A stretch of 64,000 bases of DNA. Origin: an uncultured Opitutia bacterium (GTDB lineage Bacteria; Verrucomicrobiota; Verrucomicrobiia; Opitutales; Opitutaceae). The DNA is taken from positions 62,001 to 126,000 of the forward strand of contig CAIJZY010000003.1 in assembly GCA_903825285.1 (NCBI GenBank). The letters run 5' to 3'. Below are positions 33,523-42,216 of this stretch, in pieces; the stretch's first letter is position 1, and the number at the start of each line of letters is the position of its first letter. Under the pieces are notes generated by a model that was not told where the DNA came from, ran no database searches, and worked only from the letters and a program-made list of their open reading frames with translations. The position numbers and the translations under genes are program-made.

Positions 33523-34089
33523 CTAGGCCGGCGCCTGCTGGCGCTCGGCCTTGAGGACGCCGATGCTGGTCAGGTTCCGGTAGCGCTCCGCGTAGTCGAG
33601 CCCGTAGCCGACGACAAACTTGTCCGGGATGGCGAAACCCACGAAGTCGGCCTCGAACGGCACCTGCCGCCGGCCCTTCTTGTCGAGCAGGACGCAGACC
33701 CGCACGCTCGCCGGCTGCAGGCCGCGGATCATGCCCGTGACGAGCGCGAGCGTCTTGCCGGTGTCGAGGATGTCGTCCACGAGCAGGACGTGGCGATGGG
33801 TGACGTCGAGGGTGAGGCTGTGGACCAGCTTGGGCGTGCCGCGGGATTCGGTGGCGTTGCCGTAGCTCGAGATGCGGATGCAGTCGAGGCGGACGGGGTT
33901 GTCGAGCTGCCGGAGCAGGTCGGCGGTGAAGAGGATGGCCCCGTTCATGATCGAGATGACGGTGAGCTCCTCCTCGCCGTACACGCGCTTCAGCTCGGCG
34001 CCGAGCTCGCGCACGCGGCGCTGGATGGACTCCTCGCTGACCAGGATCGTCTCGATGTCGGGGTGCAGGGCGGGGGCGGGATGGGCCAT
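33523..34089 (-). CDS. hpt: Hypoxanthine phosphoribosyltransferase
   Basis: This 188-residue enzyme salvages hypoxanthine/guanine using PRPP. The PRPP-binding motif VLLVDDILDTGKTL is at about residue 100, preceded by ISIMNGAILFTADLL and followed by KKGRRQVPFEADFVGFAIPDKFVVGYGLDY, the typical HPRT C-terminal substrate loop. An in-frame Met seven codons upstream (34110) is less likely. It converges on uvrB with four bases between the stops. Confidence 0.95.
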   Translation of the reverse strand: MAHPAPALHPDIETILVSEESIQRRVRELGAELKRVYGEEELTVISIMNGAILFTADLLRQLDNPVRLDCIRISSYGNATESRGTPKLVHSLTLDVTHRHVLLVDDILDTGKTLALVTGMIRGLQPASVRVCVLLDKKGRRQVPFEADFVGFAIPDKFVVGYGLDYAERYRNLTSIGVLKAERQQAPA

Positions 34090-34161
34090 GGGAAAACCCG
34101 AGCGAGACAAACGAGGGCAGCGGTGGCAACCGCGTTTCGCCGGCCCGCCCTTCGCGCTGCG

Positions 34162-34189
34162 GCTTTCGAATTTCGAATATTCCCTCTCG
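34162..34189. repeat. Single-arm array of a 7-nt unit (AATTTCG type)
   Basis: GCTTTCG, AATTTCG, AATATTC, CCTCTCG lie in register in the spacer between hpt and the ABC ATPase gene. A matching opposite arm is not evident. Confidence 0.4.
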
Positions 34190-34193
34190 TGCT

Positions 34194-34216
34194 GCCCGGC
34201 GCCCCTCGCGCCGGGC
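34194..34216. promoter_or_regulatory. Strong GC hairpin upstream of the ABC ATPase gene
   Basis: GCCCGGCGC and GCGCCGGGC pair perfectly over nine bases around a five-base loop. A TTGACT (34226-34231) follows and might be part of a promoter, but a good -10 box is missing. Confidence 0.4.
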
Positions 34217-34274
34217 TGTATTCCTTTGACTTGGCCGGAGGCGAAATCTTGCCTCGGCGCCGATTCCCCGCGGC

Positions 34275-35345
34275 ATGATCTCCATTCGCATCCAGAACCT
34301 CACGAAGCGCTTCGGCGCCGTCACGGCACTGGACCACCTGGACCTGGCGATCGAGGCGGGCGAACTGTTCTTCCTCCTCGGCCCGAGCGGCTGCGGCAAG
34401 ACGACGCTGCTGCGCTGCCTGGCGGGTTTTTATATCCCTGACGAGGGCACGATCCGGTTCGGCGACGAGGACGTGACCCGGCTCGAGCCCCACAAGCGGA
34501 ACACGGGCATGATGTTTCAGAGCTACGCGCTCTGGCCGCACCTCACGGTCGCCGAGAACGTCGCGTTCGGGCTGGAGGAGCGGAAGGTGCCGAAGGCGGA
34601 GCTGCGGCGGCGGGTGGGCGAGGCCCTCGAGTCCGTGCACATGGGTCCTTACGCGTCGCGCCGCCCGAACCAGCTCTCCGGCGGCCAGCAGCAGCGGGTC
34701 GCGCTGGCGCGGGCGCTCGTGATCCGGCCGCGCTGCCTGCTGCTCGACGAGCCGCTCTCGAACCTCGACGCGAAGCTGCGGCTGGAGATGCGCGCGGAGA
34801 TCCGCCGCGTCTGCCAGGAGTTCAAGCTCACGACCGTCTACGTCACCCACGACCAGAAGGAGGCGCTGTCCATCTCGGACCGCATGGCGGTGCTCGACGC
34901 CGGCCGCGTGCTCCAGGTCGGCACGCCTGCGCAGATCTACCGCCGGCCCACGAGCCGGGTCGTCGCGAATTTCATCGGCGAGACTGATTTCATCCCGGGA
35001 CGCGTGGCGGCGGTGGCGGGGGAGCGGGTGACCGTGGCCACGGCGGTCGGCACATTCGCCGGCATCCCGGGCGACCCGAACGCCGCGCTGGCGGTGGACG
35101 AGGCGGTCACGCTTTCGATCCGGCCTGAGTGCTGGCAGCTCAGCCGCACGCGCCCGGCGGGCAACGCCGTGGCCGGCCGCATCGGCGCCGCGGTCTACCT
35201 CGGCGAGGTGGCCCAGTACGAGTTCCTGGCCGGCGGCCAGGCGCTGAAGATCCTCGAGCTGAACCCGCGGTTCCTGGGCGCCGCCACCGGCGGCGAGCTG
35301 TTTGCGGGCGTGGCCGAGGCGGACGTCGTCGTCCTGCGCGGCTGA
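34275..35345 (+). CDS. ABC transporter ATP-binding protein, FbpC/PotA type
   Basis: This 356-residue ATPase has Walker A GPSGCGKTTLL, the Q loop MMFQSYALWPHLTV, signature LSGGQQQRVALARALVIRP, Walker B LLLDEPLSNLDAKLR and H loop VTHDQKEAL. The C-terminal 110 residues form a TOBE/OB-type regulatory domain. The subfamily imports iron, spermidine/putrescine, thiamine or phosphonate-type solutes. Only a binding protein follows; no permease gene is next to it, so the partner must be elsewhere or the set is incomplete. Confidence 0.92.
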   Translation: MISIRIQNLTKRFGAVTALDHLDLAIEAGELFFLLGPSGCGKTTLLRCLAGFYIPDEGTIRFGDEDVTRLEPHKRNTGMMFQSYALWPHLTVAENVAFGLEERKVPKAELRRRVGEALESVHMGPYASRRPNQLSGGQQQRVALARALVIRPRCLLLDEPLSNLDAKLRLEMRAEIRRVCQEFKLTTVYVTHDQKEALSISDRMAVLDAGRVLQVGTPAQIYRRPTSRVVANFIGETDFIPGRVAAVAGERVTVATAVGTFAGIPGDPNAALAVDEAVTLSIRPECWQLSRTRPAGNAVAGRIGAAVYLGEVAQYEFLAGGQALKILELNPRFLGAATGGELFAGVAEADVVVLRG

Positions 35346-35352
35346 GCGCACC

Positions 35353-36963
35353 ATGCTCAAGCGCACGCTCATCCTGGTGGCGCTGGTGGCGACGGTGGCC
35401 CTGCCGTTCATCCTGCGGCCGAAGCGCACCACGCTCCAGGCGGCGGACGACACCGTCATTGTCATCACCCCGCACAACGAGGCCATCCGCACCGAGTTCG
35501 CGCTGGGCTTCAAGTCCTGGTACCACGCGCGCACCGGCCGCACCGTGCTGGTGGACTGGCGCGTGATCGGCGGGACGAGCGACATCACCCGTTTCCTCGA
35601 GTCGGAGTACACCGCGGCGTTCCGCCGGCGCTGGACCGGGCCGCTGGACCGGGAGTGGAGCGCGGAGATCCAGGCGGGGTACGTGAACCCGGCGCTGCGG
35701 TCCGACGCGCCGGCGGCGGTGCGCGAGGCGCGGGCGCAGTTCCTCGCGTCCGACGTCAGCTGCGGCATCGACGTGTTCTGCGGCGGCGGCAGCTACGATT
35801 TCATCCGGCAGGCCGACGCCGGGCGGCTGATCGCGGTGCCGCTGCTGGCGCGGCACCCGGACTGGTTCACGGACGACGTGCTGCCGCAGCGCTATTCCGG
35901 CGAGACCTACTGGGACGCGGGCGGCCGGTGGTACGGGAACGTGCTCAGCACTTACGGCATCCTCTACAACCGCGACGCGATCGCCCGGCTGGGCCTGGCG
36001 CATCCGCCGGAGCGCTGGGACGACCTGCAGGACCCGAAGCTCGCGGGCGAGCTGGGCCTGGCGGACCCGACCAAGAGCAGCTCCATCGCGAAGGCGTTCG
36101 AGAACCTCATCCAGCAGAAGATCCAGCTGCGGCTCACGGCCCCGGGCCCGGGGCCGGCGGACCGCGCGCAGGCGGTGCGGGACGGCTGGAGGGATGGGCT
36201 GCGGCTGATCCAGCGGATTGGCGCCAATGCGCGCTATTTCACCGACAGCTCGCAGAAGCCGCCCATCGATGTCTCCCAGGGCGACTGCGCGGCGGGCATT
36301 GCGATTGATTTCTACGGCCGCGCGCAGGCGGAGGTTACGGACCACCGGACCGCGGGTCCGCCGCGCGTGGTGTTTGTGACGCCGCGGGGCGGATCGGTCA
36401 GCTCGGTCGATCCCATCGCGCTGCTGCGCGGCGCGCCGCACCGGGCGGTCGCGGAGCTGTTCATCGAGTACACCCTGACGATGGAGGCCCAGAAGCTCTG
36501 GAATTTCCGCCCCGGCACGCCCGGCGGCACGCAGCGGTTCGCGCTGCGGCGCATGCCCGTGCGGAAGGATTTCTACACGCACGCCGAGTGGCGGCCGTAT
36601 CGGAGCGACCCGGACGACTCGCCGTTCGGCGACACGGAGCACCTGGTCTATCATCCCGAGTGGACCGGCGGACTGTTCCGCGAAATGGCGTTTGTGATCC
36701 GCATCCTGTGCCTCGACACGCATGACGAGCTGGCGGTGGCCTGGCGGGAGATCATCAAGGCCGGGCTCCCAGCCGACGCCGTGGCGGTGCTGGGCGACAT
36801 GTCGGCGGTGGATTACGACTGCATGGCGGGCATCAAGCGGCGCCTGGACTCGAAGGACAAGGTGGACGAGCTCCGCCTCGCCAACGAGCTTGCCGAGCAT
36901 TTCCGTGCGCAGTACCGCCGGGCGGCCGAGCTGGCTCGGGCCCACGCGGTCCCCGTCAGGTAG
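35353..36963 (+). CDS. ABC transporter substrate-binding protein, iron/AfuA-like
   Basis: This 536-residue protein has an N-terminal signal or anchor (MLKRTLILVALVATVALPFIL) and an extracellular solute-binding fold: TVIVITPHNEAIRTEFALGF, GIDVFCGGGSYDFIRQADAG, GNVLSTYGILYNRDAIARL and LADPTKSSSIAKAFENL. The last two stretches are typical of the AfuA/FbpA-like class. It is about 150 residues longer than most members, with an extra C-terminal helical region after residue 400. It begins seven bases after the ATPase stop. Ligand unknown; ferric iron is only a family-based guess. Confidence 0.85.
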   Translation: MLKRTLILVALVATVALPFILRPKRTTLQAADDTVIVITPHNEAIRTEFALGFKSWYHARTGRTVLVDWRVIGGTSDITRFLESEYTAAFRRRWTGPLDREWSAEIQAGYVNPALRSDAPAAVREARAQFLASDVSCGIDVFCGGGSYDFIRQADAGRLIAVPLLARHPDWFTDDVLPQRYSGETYWDAGGRWYGNVLSTYGILYNRDAIARLGLAHPPERWDDLQDPKLAGELGLADPTKSSSIAKAFENLIQQKIQLRLTAPGPGPADRAQAVRDGWRDGLRLIQRIGANARYFTDSSQKPPIDVSQGDCAAGIAIDFYGRAQAEVTDHRTAGPPRVVFVTPRGGSVSSVDPIALLRGAPHRAVAELFIEYTLTMEAQKLWNFRPGTPGGTQRFALRRMPVRKDFYTHAEWRPYRSDPDDSPFGDTEHLVYHPEWTGGLFREMAFVIRILCLDTHDELAVAWREIIKAGLPADAVAVLGDMSAVDYDCMAGIKRRLDSKDKVDELRLANELAEHFRAQYRRAAELARAHAVPVR

Positions 36964-37408
36964 CCGGGTTGGCGCGCTGGTAGACGCCGGGATCGAGCTT
37001 TTCCATGTAGCGCTCGGCGTGCGCGACGGCGGCGAAGCCGTGCTGCGCATACAGGCCGTGGGCGTCGCGGGTCACGAGATTGAGCCGCCGCAGGCCCTGC
37101 AGGCGCGGGTGGGCCAGCGTCGCCCGGATGACCGCCTTGCCCAGGCCATGGCCGCGGTGGCCCTCAAGCACATAGACGTCGCAGAGGTAGGCAAAGGTCG
37201 CGCTGTCGGTCACGACGCGCACCAGTCCGACCTGGGCGCCATCGGCGGCATAGACGCCGACGCACAGCGAGCCGGCCAGGGCGCGGGCCACGACGTCGCG
37301 CGGGATGCCGGCGGCCCAGTAGCTCGTGCGCAGGAACGCGTGGACGGCGTCCACGTCGAGCCGCGCGGGGTCGTCGGACAGCAGGTAGGTGCCGTGCCGG
37401 GCTTCCAC
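36956..37408 (-). CDS. GNAT-family N-acetyltransferase
   Basis: This 150-residue protein has the acetyl-CoA binding motif as VYVLEGHRGHGLGKAVIRATL (R/Q-x-x-G-x-G/A) and a C-terminal YAQHGFAAV strand, typical of GNAT enzymes. Substrate is unknown. Its 3' end overlaps the binding-protein gene by eight bases in convergent orientation. It lies just downstream of rpe (stop-to-start gap of three bases), so it is probably the last gene of the rpe transcript. Confidence 0.88.
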   Translation of the reverse strand: MEARHGTYLLSDDPARLDVDAVHAFLRTSYWAAGIPRDVVARALAGSLCVGVYAADGAQVGLVRVVTDSATFAYLCDVYVLEGHRGHGLGKAVIRATLAHPRLQGLRRLNLVTRDAHGLYAQHGFAAVAHAERYMEKLDPGVYQRANPAT

Positions 37409-37411
37409 GGC

Positions 37412-38068
37412 TCAGCCCATCCGGTTGAACGCCGCGACGAACGCGGCGCGGTCGGCGGCGCGGAAGAACGAGGTGCCCGCGACGAAGGTGTCGGCCCCTG
37501 CGGCGCGGCACTCGGCGGCAGTGGCCAGGTCGATGCCGCCGTCGACCTCCAGGCGGAAGTTTAGCCCGCGCTGCTGGCGCCAGGCCGCGATTTCCCGGAG
37601 CTTGGGCAGCATGTCGCGGCGGAAGGCCTGCCCGCCGAAGCCCGGCTGGACGGTCATGACGAGGACCAGGTCCACCTGGCCCAGCAGCGGCTCGATGGCG
37701 GCGGCGGGCGTGCCCGGGTTCAGCACGAGGCCGCACTGGCACCCAAGGGCGCGGATGCGCGCGAGCGTGGCGGCGTGGTCATAGGCGGGCTCGATGTGGA
37801 TGCTGATCAGGTTGGCTCCGGCCTGCGCGAACGCCTCGATGTACCGCTGGGGCTCGGAGAGCATCAGGTGCGTGTCGAAAAAAAGCTTCGAGGCCGGGCG
37901 CAGCGCGGCGAGCGTCTGCGGGCCAAAGGACAGGTTGGGGACGAAATGCCCATCCATGATGTCGAGGTGGATCCAGGACAGGCCGGCCTCGGAGACGAGG
38001 CGCGCGCTGGCGCCGAGCTGGGCATGATCTCCGGCGAGGAGGGAAGGGGCGAGGAGTGGCGCAGGCAT
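37412..38068 (-). CDS. rpe: Ribulose-phosphate 3-epimerase
   Basis: Rpe interconverts ribulose-5-phosphate and xylulose-5-phosphate. The 218-residue TIM barrel shows LAPSLLAGD, HLDIMDGHFVPNLSFG with the metal-binding His and catalytic Asp, FFDTHLMLS, MTVQPGFGGQAF and LEVDGGIDLATA with the second catalytic Asp. The ATG at 38068 is chosen over an upstream start that would run into lptE. It is seven bases downstream of lptE. Confidence 0.96.
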   Translation of the reverse strand: MPAPLLAPSLLAGDHAQLGASARLVSEAGLSWIHLDIMDGHFVPNLSFGPQTLAALRPASKLFFDTHLMLSEPQRYIEAFAQAGANLISIHIEPAYDHAATLARIRALGCQCGLVLNPGTPAAAIEPLLGQVDLVLVMTVQPGFGGQAFRRDMLPKLREIAAWRQQRGLNFRLEVDGGIDLATAAECRAAGADTFVAGTSFFRAADRAAFVAAFNRMG

Positions 38069-38075
38069 GGGATTC

Positions 38076-38585
38076 TTACCAGACATCGAGCACGGCGTGG
38101 GAGACCTTGTCGGCCAGCGCCTCGGCGAGCAAAGGCAGCGCCTGGTACTCGGACTGGAGCTGGCCGCCATCCGTGAAGGCATCGCGGCTCACGCTGACCG
38201 CGCGGCCGGCGAACAGGTCGCGGCTGCCGCGGTTGTCGCGCAGCGTGCATTTTGCGCCGAGCGTGAGCGCGAACTTGCGGGCGAGGCCGGTGTCATCCTC
38301 GCGCGCCGAGCGGACGTCGCGGTGGTAATCCTCCAGGACCACGGTGAGCGTGGCGTCGGCTTCCGCGGGCGAGTTGGCCAGGCTGACGCGGCCGTCGTGG
38401 AGCAGGGCCTCGCGGAGCTGGGTGCTGACGATGGCCTGGGCCTGCGGCAGCATGGTCTTGTTCACGACCGGGGCGACATACAGCGTGGAAAAGCGAAGCT
38501 GGCCGGTGGTGCCGAGCTGGTAATGGCCGCAGCCGCAGAGCACGAGCACGGCGAGCAGGCCGAGGAAGGCGGGGCGGAAAGGCAT
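38076..38585 (-). CDS. lptE: Lipoprotein with LptE-like (LPS assembly) features
   Basis: This 169-residue protein starts MPFRPAFLGLLAVLVLCGCG, with a lipobox placing Cys19 as the lipidated residue. The mature part begins HYQLGTTGQLRFSTLYVAPV, similar to LptE, the plug of the LptD outer-membrane translocon for lipopolysaccharide. Sequence conservation of LptE is low, so assignment rests on size, lipobox, opening motif and context beside bamD and fatty-acid genes. Co-transcription with rpe downstream is likely. Confidence 0.72.
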   Translation of the reverse strand: MPFRPAFLGLLAVLVLCGCGHYQLGTTGQLRFSTLYVAPVVNKTMLPQAQAIVSTQLREALLHDGRVSLANSPAEADATLTVVLEDYHRDVRSAREDDTGLARKFALTLGAKCTLRDNRGSRDLFAGRAVSVSRDAFTDGGQLQSEYQALPLLAEALADKVSHAVLDVW

Positions 38586-38590
38586 GGCCT

Positions 38591-38683
38591 AGTTGAAAGT
38601 TGAATGAGGAAAGTTGAAAGACGGAAACGAGCCTGGCCGCCGGGGCGGGGCGAAGCCCTCAACCTTCAACTTTCTGCCTTCAA
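38591..38683. repeat. Inverted arrays of the 7-nt unit TTGAAAG (copy 2)
   Basis: Left arm 38591-38625: AGTTGAA, AGTTGAA, TGAGGAA, AGTTGAA, AGACGGA. Right arm 38656-38683: CCCTCAA, CCTTCAA, CTTTCTG, CCTTCAA. The core carries CTGGCCGCCGGGGCG, close to copy 1. It lies between bamD and lptE, which are in the same orientation. Confidence 0.8.
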
Positions 38684-38709
38684 CCAAACGCCAGCGGCGG
38701 TGGCGCGGC

Positions 38710-39753
38710 TCAGAACAGCCAGAAACGCTTCTTTTTCTTGGTGGCCGGCTCGACGGGCTTGCCGGAGGCCTTGGCCTCGACGGCGGCGAGCCGCACGCGG
38801 GCGAGCTTTGCGACTTCCGAATCCGGGTACGCGGTGATCGCCTCGTTGTAGAACACCTTTGCCGCGACGTAATTGTCGCGCTTGTAGAAATAGAAGTCCG
38901 CCATGTTCATCTTGCTCTCGGCGAGGAGTTTTTTCATGGCGTCGAGTCCCTTGGCCGCCTCCGCGATCTTCATGTCGTTCGGGTAAAGGATCATGAAGTC
39001 CTCGTAGTAGGTGATGGCCTCCTGCGTGGACGCCTGGTCGTAGGCGGGGCCCTGCACGAGCGACTGGTTGGCCTGGGCGATGCGCAGGTAGGCATCGGGG
39101 GCGAGCAGGCTCTGCGGGTAGCTGTTGATCATCCGGTCGAGGGCGCCGATGGCCTCCTCGGTGTCCTTCATCATCAGGTGGCCGCGGGCGATGTTCATCA
39201 GCGCGAGCGGCGCGTAGTCGCCGTAGGGGGCGTTGACCAGAATGTACTCGAAGAACTCGATGCCGCGGTTGCGGGCCTCGAGGCCGGGGAAGAGGCCCCA
39301 GATGCGGGGACGCGCGCCGTCAACCAGCATGGCGGAAATGCGGTACTGCTCGCCGATGATCTCGCTGAAACGCTTCGTATTCGGGTAGCGTCCGACGACC
39401 TGCTGGTAGGACTCGAAGGCGTGGATGTACTGCTTCCGCTCAAACCGGAGGTGCGCGATGCGGAACAGCGCCTCGGGCGTGTAGATGGAGTTCGGGAATT
39501 TCTTGGCGACCTTCGCGTAGGCGTGGATGGCCGTGAGCCGGTTGCCATGCTCCTCCGCGGTGCGCGCCTTGTTCATCAGATCGAGCGCGTTGCGGCCCTC
39601 GGAGCCGGTGAGCCCGGCGGCCACGCCGCCCTCGAGGCGCCAGCCGGTTTGGGGCGTCCAGACCAGCTCGGCGGCCAGCCGCGCGGGCAGGATGCAAAGC
39701 ATGGCCGCAACCATGAGCCCGGAGAGCAGACGACAGAGCGAAAAGCGCAGCAT
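38710..39753 (-). CDS. bamD: Outer membrane assembly factor BamD-like TPR protein
   Basis: This 347-residue protein has a signal peptide (to about ILPARLAAE) and five TPR-like repeats, e.g. AIHAYAKVAKKFPNSIYTPEALFRIA and AFESYQQVVGRYPNTKRFSE, the arrangement of BamD. BamD helps the Bam complex insert beta-barrel proteins. The classical lipobox is missing: the Cys at 20 is not in a good lipobox, so the anchor may differ. The C-terminus ends in KKKKRFWLF. It lies 10 bases after fabH in the rpmF-plsX-fabH operon. Confidence 0.82.
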   Translation of the reverse strand: MLRFSLCRLLSGLMVAAMLCILPARLAAELVWTPQTGWRLEGGVAAGLTGSEGRNALDLMNKARTAEEHGNRLTAIHAYAKVAKKFPNSIYTPEALFRIAHLRFERKQYIHAFESYQQVVGRYPNTKRFSEIIGEQYRISAMLVDGARPRIWGLFPGLEARNRGIEFFEYILVNAPYGDYAPLALMNIARGHLMMKDTEEAIGALDRMINSYPQSLLAPDAYLRIAQANQSLVQGPAYDQASTQEAITYYEDFMILYPNDMKIAEAAKGLDAMKKLLAESKMNMADFYFYKRDNYVAAKVFYNEAITAYPDSEVAKLARVRLAAVEAKASGKPVEPATKKKKRFWLF

Positions 39754-39763
39754 GACGGTGAAA

Positions 39764-40756
39764 TTACCAGCGAATCAGCGCCGCACCGTAGGTCAAGCCC
39801 GCCCCAAAGGCCACGAACAGCGTGATGTCGCCACGCTTGATCCGACCGGCCCGGCGGGCCTCGTCGAGGGCGATGGGAATGGAGGCGGAGGAGGTGTTGC
39901 CGTAGCGCTCCACGTTCACGTAGAAGCGCTCCATGGGGAGCTCGAGGTACTGGGAGATCGCCTCGATGATGCGGAGGTTGGCCTGGTGGGGAATCACGAG
40001 CGTAATCTGATCCGCACGCAGGTGCTGTTGTTCCAAGATATCCCGCGCCGCCTCTTCCATCGCCCGGACGGCGATCTTGAAGACCTCTTTACCCTTCATT
40101 TGGAGGAAATGGTCGCCGGCGGCGACACTTTCGGCCGACGGGGGGTTCGAACTGCCGCCGCGGGGGATGCAGAGCAGGTCCACGCTGTCGCCGTAGGCAC
40201 CGAGCTTGGTGCCGAGCAGGCCGACGCCCGGCTCGTGGCTGATTCCGACCACGGCGGCGCCGGCGCCGTCGCCGAAGAGCACGCAGGTGGTGCGGTCCTT
40301 CCAGTTGACGATCGAGGAGAGCTTCTCGACGCCGATGACCAGCGCGTGGCGGTAGCGGCCGGACGAGAGCATGGCGCAGGCCGTGTCGAGGGCGTAGACG
40401 AAGCCCGAGCAGGCGGCATTCAGGTCGAAGCAGGCCGCGTGGGTTGGCACGCCGAGCTTGTGCTGGATGGAGCAGGAGACGGCCGGGAGGGTCTGGTCGG
40501 GGGTGACCGTGGCGACGATCAGGAGGTCGATGTCGGCGGCGGTCAGCTTGGCGTCGATCAGCGCGGCCTTGGCGGCGGCGACGGCCATGTCGGACGTGGC
40601 CTCGCCGGGGGCGGCGATGTGGCGCTCGCGGATGCCGCTGCGGGTGCGGATCCACTCGTCGGAGGTGTCAACCAGCTTGGCGAGCTCGGCGTTGGTGAGG
40701 ATCCGCTCTGGTGCGTAGGAACCGGTGCCGAGGATGATCGTGGAGGCAGTGGCCAT
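39764..40756 (-). CDS. fabH: 3-oxoacyl-ACP synthase III
   Basis: FabH condenses acetyl-CoA with malonyl-ACP and starts fatty-acid synthesis. The 330-residue protein has ILGTGSYAPERILTNAELAKLVDTSDEWI, the catalytic Cys in LNAACSGFVYAL, His in VIPHQANLRI and Asn in GNTSSASIPIAL. LFGDGAGAAVV completes the thiolase fold. The ORF follows plsX by 17 bases and precedes bamD, a standard operon order. Confidence 0.97.
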   Translation of the reverse strand: MATASTIILGTGSYAPERILTNAELAKLVDTSDEWIRTRSGIRERHIAAPGEATSDMAVAAAKAALIDAKLTAADIDLLIVATVTPDQTLPAVSCSIQHKLGVPTHAACFDLNAACSGFVYALDTACAMLSSGRYRHALVIGVEKLSSIVNWKDRTTCVLFGDGAGAAVVGISHEPGVGLLGTKLGAYGDSVDLLCIPRGGSSNPPSAESVAAGDHFLQMKGKEVFKIAVRAMEEAARDILEQQHLRADQITLVIPHQANLRIIEAISQYLELPMERFYVNVERYGNTSSASIPIALDEARRAGRIKRGDITLFVAFGAGLTYGAALIRW

Positions 40757-40773
40757 GAAAGGGATGGGGCGGG

Positions 40774-41832
40774 TCAGCTGGTGTGCTGGGGGGCGAGGCG
40801 CTCGTTGACACGGGCGATGTCGTCCTCGATGCGGTGGTTCATGTCGGCCTTGATGATCTGGCTGGCCGCATGGATGGCGCTCTTGATCGCGTGGCGGTTG
40901 GACGAGCCGTGCGCCTTGAGAATGTTGCCCTTGAGGCCCAGCAGCGGCGCACCGCCGTAGCGCTCGGGGTTGATGCGCTCCTTGAGCGCGCTGAAGGCGG
41001 ACTTGGCCAGCAGGGCCCCGGTCGCCCGCATGGGGTTGGCCTGGAGCTCCTCGCGGAGCATGCTCGAGAAGAACCGGACGAGGGATTCCCAGCTCTTCAG
41101 CATGATGTTGCCCACAAAACCGTCGCAGACGACCACGTCGACATGGTCCGCGAACACTTGGAAGCCCTCGATCGGGCCCGCATAGTGGATGATGTCACTC
41201 GTGTGGCGAAGGAGGTCGTTGGTCTCGGTGATCAGGGCGTTGCCCTTGCCGTCCTCCGTGCCGATGGTCATGAGGCCGACCCGCGGCGAGGGGATGCCGA
41301 GCATGACCCGGCAGTAATGCGAGCCGAGGACCGCGTTGTGGACGAGGTGCTCCGGCTTGGCCTCGGGGTTGGCGCCGGCGTCGATCAGGACAAAGTGGCC
41401 GTTTTCCCGCGGGACGACCGCGGCGAGGGCGGGACGGGCGACGCCCTCCATGGTGCGGAGGCGCAGCGTGCCGCAGGCCATCAGGGCGCCGGTGTTGCCG
41501 CAGCTGACGACGACGCTGGCCTGGCCGTCCTTGACCAGCTCGATGGCGCGGACCATCGACGAATCCTTTTTCCGTTTCAGCGCCATCAGCGGCTTGTCGT
41601 CCATCGTGACGACCTCCGAGGCGTGATGGATGCTGACGTGGTGGCGGCGGCCGAGGCCGGCCTCCTGGACGAGCGGACGCAGGATCGCCTCGTCACCGAC
41701 CAGGGTCACGGGATTGAGGGCGGGATACTGGCGCAGGGCCAGCTTGACGGCCTCGACGACTTCGGAGGGGCCCATGTCGCCCCCCATCGCATCGACTGCA
41801 ATCCGCCCCGTTTCGCCGGAAGAAGTGCCCAT
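40774..41832 (-). CDS. plsX: Phosphate acyltransferase PlsX
   Basis: PlsX makes acyl-phosphate from acyl-ACP for phospholipid synthesis. The 352-residue protein has IAVDAMGGDMGPSEVVEA at its start, VVSCGNTGALMACG, DAGANPEAKPEHLV and FVGNIMLKSWE, which are family signatures. It follows rpmF by 32 bases and precedes fabH, the classical rpmF-plsX-fabH order. Confidence 0.97.
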   Translation of the reverse strand: MGTSSGETGRIAVDAMGGDMGPSEVVEAVKLALRQYPALNPVTLVGDEAILRPLVQEAGLGRRHHVSIHHASEVVTMDDKPLMALKRKKDSSMVRAIELVKDGQASVVVSCGNTGALMACGTLRLRTMEGVARPALAAVVPRENGHFVLIDAGANPEAKPEHLVHNAVLGSHYCRVMLGIPSPRVGLMTIGTEDGKGNALITETNDLLRHTSDIIHYAGPIEGFQVFADHVDVVVCDGFVGNIMLKSWESLVRFFSSMLREELQANPMRATGALLAKSAFSALKERINPERYGGAPLLGLKGNILKAHGSSNRHAIKSAIHAASQIIKADMNHRIEDDIARVNERLAPQHTS

Positions 41833-41864
41833 CTCGAGGATGGTGGGGGTGGAAAACGCGAGGT

Positions 41865-42044
41865 TTAGACCTCGACGTTCAGGATCTGACGGCCGCGGTA
41901 CATGCCGTTCTTCGGGTTCACCCGATGCGGGCGGAACGCACTGCCATCGGTCGGATCCTTGGCGAACTCGGGAGCCTTGAAGGCGTTGGCGGCGCGGCGG
42001 TTGGCGCTGCGGCGTTTGGACTGTTTGCGTTTCGGATTGGCCAT
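41865..42044 (-). CDS. rpmF: 50S ribosomal protein bL32, cysteine-free form
   Basis: This 59-residue protein starts MANPKRKQSKRRSANRRAAN, typical of bL32. The usual zinc-ribbon cysteines (two CxxC pairs in the C-terminal half) are absent; the region reads AFRPHRVNPKNGMYRGRQIL. The protein therefore belongs to the zinc-independent class. The frame is open 32 codons upstream but those encode nothing ribosomal. It heads the fatty-acid/outer-membrane operon. Confidence 0.95.
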   Translation of the reverse strand: MANPKRKQSKRRSANRRAANAFKAPEFAKDPTDGSAFRPHRVNPKNGMYRGRQILNVEV

Positions 42045-42074
42045 GGTAGGAAAGGTTTGGACGTGCGCAGAGTC

Positions 42075-42104
42075 GCTATAAAACAGCGCGCAAGTCGGGT
42101 GAAA
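42075..42104 (-). promoter_or_regulatory. Possible promoter of the rpmF operon
   Basis: On the minus strand TTTCAC (42104-42099) and TATAGC (42080-42075) are 18 bases apart, with the rpmF ATG about 30 bases downstream. The -10 box is 4 of 6 to consensus. Confidence 0.4.
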
Positions 42105-42216
42105 GGTGTTGGAGTAAAAGGCGAGGTCCGGGTGCGTCAAGCGTCATAATCGGACCGAATCCAGCGCAGGTTATCTGCAAGTGGGAAAAGGAGGGGGTGG
42201 ACCGGGGTTTTCGGGC

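Noticed and set aside
42045-42140. 32-codon upstream extension of rpmF
   Set aside because: bL32 always begins MA-x-PKRK-like; the extension contains the promoter candidate and is unlikely to be translated.
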